Part shown: piece after piece, positions 56,495 through 64,000 of the stretch
Layout of the letters: every line of letters starts with the position of its first letter
Position numbering within the stretch: the first letter of the stretch is position 1
The notes under the pieces: model-generated
Told to the model about the DNA's origin: nothing
What the model saw: only the letters and a program-made list of their open reading frames with translations
The model's database searches: none
Origin: Polytrichum commune
Lineage: Eukaryota; Streptophyta; Polytrichopsida; Polytrichales; Polytrichaceae
Length of the DNA stretch: 64,000 nucleotides
Reading direction: 5' to 3'
Assembly (NCBI GenBank): GCA_950295325.1
Contig: OX485805.1
Span: forward strand, 37,621,501 to 37,685,500
Position numbers and translations under genes: made by a program

Positions 56495-57164
56495 CTCCCC
56501 TGCAGGGTTGTCTATTGTGTCGTGACGGAGGCTAATCTCGGCATAATGTTGTGCCGTTACGACACGTATCCGTCACGACATTATGCCGGATGCTGTCTTT
56601 ATCCTGACGGACTTGAATTTTACCGAATTCTGTGTGTAATTACATTACCCCATTTCGGACACGTAGGATGTAAGATGTCTATGTGTGATGACATATCAGC
56701 AAATTAGAGGTAAAGTGGGGAAAAAATTACTAGCCCCCGTTCGCCCCCCCCCCCCTCGCCCCCCCGTCCGCCCCCCTCCCTCCCCGTCCGTCCCTTTTTT
56801 TTTCTTTTTTTTTCCCCTCCCGTCCGCCCCACCCTCGTCCCCTATCCGCCCCACCCTCGTCCCCTGTCCGCCCCACCCTCGTCCCCTGTCCGCCCCACAC
56901 ACTCCTTAGTCATATTTTACTACTTTGATTTTAACAGAATGATAACAGAATGGCAAAATGGTTTACCTGGCGCTAGGCATATCCACGTCCACGTCGGCCT
57001 TTTCTGCCACATAGGACGCCACCTTGGCAAGAAGGTAAGTATTTTACCCACCCTACTAGCTGCCCCCTAGGTTGACCCTACGTGGACCCTATTGTGTCGT
57101 GACGGAGGGGTCCGTCACGACACGACACCGTCATGACGTCGGGATAGACAACCCTGCTCCCCTG
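56495..57164. mobile_element. 654-bp hAT-like non-autonomous element in block copy 3
   Basis: The element (56,503-57,156) starts CAGGGTTGTCTAT and ends ATAGACAACCCTG. It is flanked by the direct repeat CTCCCCTG at 56,495-56,502 and 57,157-57,164, and copy 2 shows the uninterrupted site with a single CTCCCCTG near 48,214. Inside are secondary inverted repeats (TGTCGTGACGGA and TCCGTCACGACA) and a pyrimidine-rich 22-bp minisatellite (CCGCCCCACCCTCGTCCCCT, about 4 units, 56,826-56,899). There is no transposase gene. CAGGG-type ends with an 8-bp duplication are typical of hAT elements. Confidence 0.95.
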
Positions 57165-57422
57165 CCAGCATGCAAAATCTCAGTATAACAATCAAGCGCG
57201 CAAATGTTATCAGCTCTGGACTTTGCGACGATTTTTCAAAGAATGATGGAAGAATCTTTATTTGCAACCTTATCAATCAGGACCAGGAACTGCACAGAGA
57301 AATGTTTCCCAACATTGAATAGGCATCTTGAGATGCAACCACTATCTCGGAATTTTTGCCCATAGCTTCTTGAGGTCGGGTTCCTCAATATCTACTGTAT
57401 ACATATTATATTGCTTATATGA

Positions 57423-57551
57423 CTAGTTGAACACATCATTCTTCAGCTCTCTGCCGAACGCCATGATCCTCAATCGGCCAGCCTCATCAGGAAATGGATA
57501 TATAAGCATCTCCGACCATCGATCAATCGCCCCAACAAGTCCTGTGGTGAC
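57423..57551 (-). CDS. conserved exon-like frame in the duplicated block, copy 3
   Basis: Same as 48,478-48,606 in copy 2 with one conservative change (GALDRW to GAIDRW), the same acceptor and the same stop. The preservation of an open frame in two copies is the main argument that it is or was coding. Confidence 0.4.
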   Translation of the reverse strand, partial: VTTGLVGAIDRWSEMLIYPFPDEAGRLRIMAFGRELKNDVFN

Positions 57552-57868
57552 CTGTGAATACCAAAAACAAACCAGAAATGTGAAATTATTCGTGATAGAT
57601 GCTTACAATACCCAGCCACGTGACCAGTCTTCATGCGTTCTGTAAGTGGAGAAAGTATACTGCAAAGCACAAAGTTCCATGATCAGAGTAAAGTACACGA
57701 CTTTCACTACGTACGACTGATGCCGCTCTAATTCCCAGCTTCATCGTAAATGATGATCGATTGTGCACGAAACAATCCAAGAGGTGCTGCTTTGGCCTGC
57801 AGAGAATTATTCGCAATGTATAAGTGCCGCACCTGACTTGATGGAGACGAACGCAAGTTAAGTTTGCT

Positions 57869-58249
57869 CTACACGGCGATGGTGGCGAGAACGAGGCCCA
57901 GAAGCGAGTTCACCAACGCGCCCAGGAGGCTGAGGAGGGTCGTGGTGACCGCGCCCACCGTCACCTGAATGCCACCCACAACCTGGGTGAGGATCACCTC
58001 TGTGACACCCAGGGGGAGGTCGATGGAGCTTGTGATCTCGTTCCCCAGGCTGTTCACCAAGCTCAGGACCAGGCCCAACGCCTCTTGGGTGACGGTGACG
58101 ACGGCTGTGACACCCGCCGCGATGTCGATGCCGTTCACGTTGATGCTCACAGGAGTCTGGTTCTTAACACTCACGCTGACCCCATGCACCGCCATGACGG
58201 CGGCCAACAGGACCATGCAGATGAGAGCGCTCTTCGCGGCGGACGCCAT
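57869..58249 (-). CDS. small secreted hydrophobic protein, copy 3 (126 aa)
   Basis: The signal peptide and mature protein are identical to copy 1 except four residues near the C-terminus (V to L, G to A, I to T), which match copy 2 (LLSLLGALVNSLLGLVLATIAV). The start is chosen as for copy 1, about 140 bp after a conserved TATA box. The leader differs from the other copies by a small deletion and rearrangement near 58,350-58,370. The frame is intact. Confidence 0.85.
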   Translation of the reverse strand: MASAAKSALICMVLLAAVMAVHGVSVSVKNQTPVSINVNGIDIAAGVTAVVTVTQEALGLVLSLVNSLGNEITSSIDLPLGVTEVILTQVVGGIQVTVGAVTTTLLSLLGALVNSLLGLVLATIAV

Positions 58250-58388
58250 TTGATCGCTCGATCCAACTCTTTGGATCCTCCTGAAGTGCTGGAGCTGTAG
58301 AAAGCGGGAGAAGAATGAGGAGGATGGATCCGGTAGCTGCAGCTGGAATGAAAGAGGACGGTGAACTACTCCGAGGACGGTGTGCAGA

Positions 58389-58395
58389 TTATATA
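58389..58395 (-). promoter_or_regulatory. TATA box of hydrophobic protein gene copy 3
   Basis: TATATAA on the minus strand, 140 bp upstream of the start codon, in the conserved GAGCTATATAAT context. Confidence 0.75.
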
Positions 58396-58769
58396 GCTCA
58401 TCGCCTCCGTCATACAGGATCTTGACACCGCTAGCAACGTCGACGTCGTCGTGTGATTCCACCCCATGAAAGTGTTGTCGACGTCCCAACTGCGATTTGA
58501 TAATCCTTCATGAGTCGTGCCTCCACGTTCCTTGGATTGGGATAATCTTCTTCCGGTGCACTTTAGGCTCACTTTAGGCTGGACTGCAGCTGCCTGCATG
58601 GCCACTTGCAGTTTGGCCAACGCTGACTTTCATGTGGATGCATGGGGCTTATATGTATGTGCCTACGTAGACTACTTATGATGTACCAAGTTAGGAAGCT
58701 CCAAAAAGGAGTCAAGGTCTGGCTTACCCTAGCAACTTAACCTCAACTAACTCTTTTTCAGTGGCTGCT

Positions 58770-59934
58770 ATGGATCGGAGTGAAGCTAGGACATGAGCAT
58801 GACCATGAGCAAGCCCTATTACCAACTTTTGGGGACGTTGTCATCATGATGATTTATTGGAATTATTCTAAGGGGCACATACATCCGTATGATCAAGTTT
58901 GCGAGGTGGCTATCCATAATAATTTTTGTGATGCCCAAACTACATTTATAAGTGCCCATTCAAAACCCGAAGACACATGACTTGTGAGGTTGGTGTTTTG
59001 CAGAGGATAGATATTCTAGAATAGGGTTTACTTTTCATTAGAGAGTAAGGATTTTCAAAGGATGTACAAATTTAGATATGATGTAGTGTTGTTTTGGTAG
59101 GGGTGAGTCAATGTGCTCAAAACATTACATGTGAAAGCAACAAATAACATGCTCAAATTATTAAATTCTAGGGTTAGGGATTTTTTGGTTTAGGGTTTAT
59201 AAGTATGATTGATGTCATTGCAAACATTATATCCCCAAGATTGTGATTAGAAATAAACAACACACATTTGATGCAAACAATGTTAAGCAATGTCCATAAT
59301 GCCACAAAACGTTGTTTAAACATATTACTTCAATGACACTAAATGGCACACTCTATTCAAGTAAGATGCATGATTGAAATGCCTCAAAAGTATGGACATT
59401 TCAAAACATCTTACAACTATCAAGCTCACTAAAGTATTAAATTTCTGCAACAACAAAACATGTGTTCTCTCAACATCTTCAACCCTTTGGTCCAAAACTC
59501 AACTTCATTGATCTCTAACATTCAATCCTAAGTTCAAGCCATGGACCTTTGGAATGGTCTCCAAAAACAAGGCAATGCAAGGCTCGGATATTTATGTAGG
59601 ATGTGATGTGGACATGAAGGCATATGCCTTGGTATGTATCATCTATTATCCATCAAATGGGTCATTGTGGAGAAGTTTGGCCACCTCATAATCGTTGTAG
59701 GTTGCGTTGTGGATTTACACATCCACTACAAGGTCAATTTGCAAAACAACCAAGAACACATAATATTGTTGCTTGCAAGGGATGTACTTTCCTTTCTTCC
59801 CAACACTAGAGAAGAACATCCTACAAAAACCAGGGCAATTTCATCTTGGGAACTTGTCAATTGCCACAATCCACTCCATAGTAGGATTTGTGCTATTTTG
59901 GTTTGTTAAGAGGTACACTCTACCTCCAGGGAGA
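58770..59934. other. spacer, no gene recognised
   Basis: AT-rich sequence with only short frames and nothing recognisable. Confidence 0.45.
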
Positions 59935-60459
59935 GGCATCCTCCCGGGTACGCAACTCCCATATTATACGCAGGGGGCATCGTACTTAAAACGGCTTAGA
60001 GGACGGCTTTTGTAAAAATTATATCAAATTATATCAAATTAAAATGATCAAAAAGTTGGGTGAAGACCAAATTAAATAAACTGAGATGAAAAAAAAGTTG
60101 GGTTGCATATTTATTAAGCCTCCCATTAAAATTATAAGCCACGAATAGTTGCCTCCCATTAAAATTATAATTCATTCACAATCATGTTAAAATTTTATTA
60201 AAAAGTCCAAAAAGTTGGGTAGTTTGACCTATGGTACCTGTATTAAAAAAATCATATAATTAGGTTTTTAATGCAATTATATGCTTCAAAATATATTAAT
60301 TTCCTATATATAATTACATTTTTGGATTCCTTGTTAGAAGGGCTACAAGGGTTTCCTACATTAAAACAAATTGTATCATTCAATATTGGACTAAAACGCT
60401 TTATAAGTGATTATAATCAGGACCATATAATACGGGAGTTGCGTACCCGGGGGCATCCT
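59935..60459. mobile_element. 509-bp inverted-repeat element with 8-bp target duplication
   Basis: The element (59,943-60,451) begins CCCGGGTACGCAACTCCCAT and ends with the near-perfect reverse complement (about 28 bp, continuing into ATTATA). It is flanked by the direct repeat GGCATCCT at 59,935-59,942 and 60,452-60,459. The interior is AT-rich with a repeated phrase CTCCCATTAAAATTATAA and no coding capacity. The 8-bp duplication suggests a hAT-type or similar non-autonomous element. The termini differ from those of the two other 8-bp-duplication elements in this window. Confidence 0.9.
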
Positions 60460-63400
60460 CCTCTTTATTGTCACAACCATAAAGCGTCTAAAATCCATTT
60501 TTGTAAAATGATTTGTTGTGGGTTGCACTCGATGAACCACTTTGTTGTGTATTGTGGGATGTGTATCATCCAACTTAGACTGGGTATGCTAATTGGAGAC
60601 CTCCTCCATAGGGGCAATGAAGCTTTCTCACCTAATGTCTCCAATAAGAAACCACCATCATTAAGCATAAGTACTTTGGTAGTTGTCAAATTGGTTCCTA
60701 TTTTCACAAGCCAAACAAGAGGGATTGTTGGCTTACATAGTACAACATCACGTACTAGTATGCCCATCACACACATCCCATTGATCCCAATATCACTTAC
60801 ACAAAACCAATGGAGTTCTGGCTTTTGACTCTTTGAATAAAGGCCAATATGGAAGATGGAGGCAAAAGGCCACATGATATCATTTTTTGAATTGCAGGTG
60901 GATTATGAAAGTGACAAATTCATCCACACGCCAACGTATACCTACAACAAAGTCATGCAATTACTTGAGCTTGATGGTGTTGTTGAACACGAGTAATGAT
61001 GCTAGAACAGTGTTCACCCTAGTGTCTTAAAATATCAGTGTCTGACATTAAATATATCTAACATTTTTTGGTTGCACGCAACATTGCTTTGGATTATTAC
61101 AATAAAATCCAGTAATTGACTACATATTTTTTTGAGTATTCCATGCTAATAAACTCCCTTTAGTTGTGAATTTTTCAAATTTTAATATTATAGTGCCAAA
61201 TTTAGGTATTGATCCCTATAGTCATGGAGATTTACTTTTGTTGTCTTTACTACTCACATGTTATTGCTCACCGCTCACCGCTCATGTCTTAGCTTCCCTT
61301 GATTCTAGGGTGATATAGGTACAAATTTGTTATAGGTCATTATGGCTTTCACGTCAAGAGTTCCTAAAATTTTCCACTTCACTCCAAATTAGCAAGCTCA
61401 AGTCCCTTGTTCATCCTTTGGATTTGCTTATATATTTATGTAGTTTTTTGGTTTGTTATCAAACCCCTACATATATTGAAACCTAAAGGTTGTTCATCAT
61501 AGGTGCACTCACTTTATCATCTTATTGACCACATTAAACAGCTTACAATTTTTGGCAGCCACGTAAGTTGACAATGAAAATAGTGACAACTCTTTATAGC
61601 TTGGAATTTATTCGAAAGAAACAAAGAAAATTAAAATTAAATTCAAAATCCAGAAGTATGTAAGTTGCTTTATGATACTTCATGTTACCAACCCAATAGT
61701 GTTACATACCGTGCATTCATAGTCTAAGCATAAATTACACTATTTGTTACCATATTATCAATTAGTGTCAAAAACAAATGGTGAAAGTAGAATTGAACTA
61801 AAAGCTTAGTTGTCACCTCACCACCTACTTCATTCCACATTTGTCACTCCTTAAACCTTAAAATGTCAATTTACAAAAACATATAGGTTTGACTTATGTT
61901 GACACTTAGTGAATGTGACATTTAGAGGGTTATAGAAATTTATTTTAAACACTACAATGTACTTTGCAAACATTGTACATGACACTCATTACCGTAGCCT
62001 GAAATATATACATAAACATATACACATATAATACATATTTAAGTATCACTTGACTAAGTCCAAGTCCAAACTTATAGCATGTTGAATTTTTTCATAGGAT
62101 CCTATGATAGGATTGAATGTTGTCATCCTTCAATAGAGTATTATGCCTAGTTGATTTTGCTAATATATAGCATTTGGGTGGAGAGGGAATTATCTATACG
62201 TGTGTATCTCTCATATCATCCAATATAAAAAGCTTTGAAATAGTATGCAGCCATGAGGTTACTTTTTTCAGTTGATTTAATATCAGAATTAGTTTTAAAG
62301 ATTTCAAATTAGTTTACTTGAGGTTATTTAAAATGAATCGGCAACAAACTTATAGGGGGTCGAGTTTTGTATGTTGGATGGAGGAGAGGAACGCTTGCAT
62401 ATCATAATTTCCGCTCTCCAATTTTATAAATTGTTAAATGTCTAAGAAGTCAAAAAATGATGCGAGCATTTTTCAAACATATTGAAAGAAAAACTCAAGA
62501 GTTGTCTTAGCACAACTCACCATAAACTAGTGGGTCCCATGGAGAGCTTTTGGCACGTGCTTGATAATGCTATGTTTTTGGCTTTTGAAAAGGGATCGAA
62601 GCTTCATGAATGTCATTATTTTACTACCATCACATGAGTCCTAAGCTATTGTCGTGCACCGGTGAAAGAAATATGCAAATCTACCACTTTGGTAGATTCA
62701 TATATCCTTGTGGCACATGACAATCACCGAGACGTCATGGCCACTTTACACTAGAGCTTGAAGGCCCCTTGACCCATGATATACAAATCATGTGAATGGT
62801 CAAGAAGTTGGAGACGGCCCAAGTTCACTTTACACTAGACCTAGACGGTACAAGGAAATTCTAATTGATGAAAGATCTACGTGACATCCTACATGACAAC
62901 AAGTGGATATCGTTTCATGACCTACCAGATATTGCATTGGACCCATCAAAATGAAATGGGTTGAACACAAAACTAAGAAATGTGACAATGAAGTAAACTG
63001 TCATTAGTTGCAATAAATATTATTATATTATATTACCGTGGTGGGAACCCGGATGCAAACATATGATGCAATCCCTCAACACGATCCACGTTCACTTCAC
63101 TGAGGGCCCATTAATTGCCAAATTGGATTTATAATCATCACAGGGTTTGGCCTCTGGATGATTTTGAAGGGCCCTTACATTTTCGTGGTCACGGCTCTTG
63201 GTCTGTGAGTAAAGTGACCCTAGACACAAGCTTGCAGTGATTGTATGTGCCAGCGAGGCTTCTGACTCCCATCATCTGGAGCACCATGAATTCAAATTGA
63301 TTGAATCGAGGCAAGATCAATCCATGTTATTTTTATTTTTCAGTCGAATTTGTTGAAGAAGCTTATTTATTATGACGTATCACTTCTTAGACTTCTTCAA

Positions 63401-64000
63401 ACCATGAATCTGGAGAGACAGTGAATTCACAGCCTGTGACAGCTCGACTTGAAGCGGCTCGCGCTCCCACCAATCCCTTATTCCAACTCTCAGTTCAAAT
63501 AAAGGCCATGTCACACAGGCTCCCAAGTCCTAACCCTAAGTCCCAGTTCACTGGAGGTCAATCCGTGCAATCTCGGCCGTCGAGGGCAAGGAAGTTAGGA
63601 CATATCACTTCACATGGGTCCCAAGTCTGACATGGATGCCTACATGGCAACACTTTTTGGATGTGAGATTTGAAACTTGTGTTGAGAAGAAAATCTAAAC
63701 CCAACTTTGACCACAAGTCCCCTAGAATATTTTTACATAAAACAATCAAGACCTTAAAGGATGAATGCCACACTTTAATGGTTTGTTGAGGCTCAAAAGT
63801 TGAGACTTTGCCTCCATGTCCGGACTTGCTGACATGGCTGAGATTTGGGACTTGGAACCCCATGTGAACCGGCCCTAAGAGTTGAATGAAAAGTTCAAAA
63901 GTAGCAAAGGAAGGTTAACATCTTCATGACGGAATTGATCAAAGTTGATTTCTCAATTTCTTCAATGCTTCAACTCTCTCAAGTCTCCCCACGGTGTGTA
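60460..64000. other. region with no recognisable gene
   Basis: Apart from a 185-codon frame that runs out of the inverted-repeat element (60,271-60,828) and looks accidental, I see only short frames. No repeats with a clear period are visible. Confidence 0.45.

Larger units (their letters stand above)
56270..58769 (-). repeat. duplicated block, copy 3
   Basis: Matches copy 2 from AAGAATTTCCATGGAG to CAGTGGCTGC, but begins about 200 bp later than copy 2. It contains a 654-bp inserted element at 56,503-57,156 and lacks ~220 bp between the GATGTACC repeats. Confidence 0.85.

Noticed and set aside
60271-60828. 185-codon plus-strand ORF as a gene
   Set aside because: It starts inside the 509-bp inverted-repeat element and crosses its end and target duplication, so the frame is accidental.

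Overview
This is a gene-poor, AT-rich stretch of a eukaryotic nuclear genome, almost certainly a land plant. The plant signs are GT-AG introns, a Ty3/Gypsy-type gag relic, a chloroplast-type rhodanese pseudogene, a CDK-like kinase fragment, plant-style short inverted-repeat elements and TATA-box promoters. A seed-free plant such as a moss is my guess, with low confidence. Most open frames in the AT-rich parts look like chance.

Layout. 1-9,050 holds no recognisable gene. 9,060-16,350 is repeat country: a 163-165 bp satellite-like repeat in three blocks, a decayed gag (9,743-11,275) lodged between two of them, a degenerate ~21-bp array (12,900-14,490) carrying a small inverted-repeat element with a perfect 8-bp target duplication, and a decayed gene (14,623-15,478). 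18,038-20,147 has a kinase exon fragment, a ~200-bp tandem repeat and a 41-bp tandem repeat.

The centrepiece is 21,288-37,895, about 16.6 kb bounded by a perfect 28-bp terminal inverted repeat. Inside are two divergently transcribed units. The rightward gene (34,275-37,363, one intron) is intact and resembles the DUF7869 family, whose members look like RNase H-fold transposases. The leftward unit (28,676 to 21,827, at least six exons; every well-placed intron is phase 0) encodes a ParB/DGQHR-like domain, a long acidic/proline-rich protein, an FCP1-type HAD phosphatase domain and a charged coiled coil. It carries several in-frame stops. Threaded through the element are at least 29 good copies of a 22-bp near-palindrome built on TTTGGGTCGGTCGACCCAAA. 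They lie upstream of both genes, in introns, twice inside a coding exon, and in a 14-copy array, with weaker relatives in the left subterminal repeats. A ~250-bp internal segment (30,782-31,033) joins a left-end-like and a right-end-like sequence, as a deletion derivative of such an element would. I propose a large, apparently undescribed DNA transposon with a dedicated palindromic site family.

Right of the element are decayed gene fragments, including a rhodanese pseudogene. From 41 to 58.8 kb a 1.9-2.5 kb block occurs three times. Each block carries an intact, TATA-driven gene for a small secreted hydrophobic protein (124-126 aa) plus a conserved exon-like frame, and an older inverted paralogue fragment sits beside the first. 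The third block was later hit by a 654-bp hAT-like element. A pogo/Tigger transposase relic, a long foldback and another inverted-repeat element with an 8-bp duplication complete the window.
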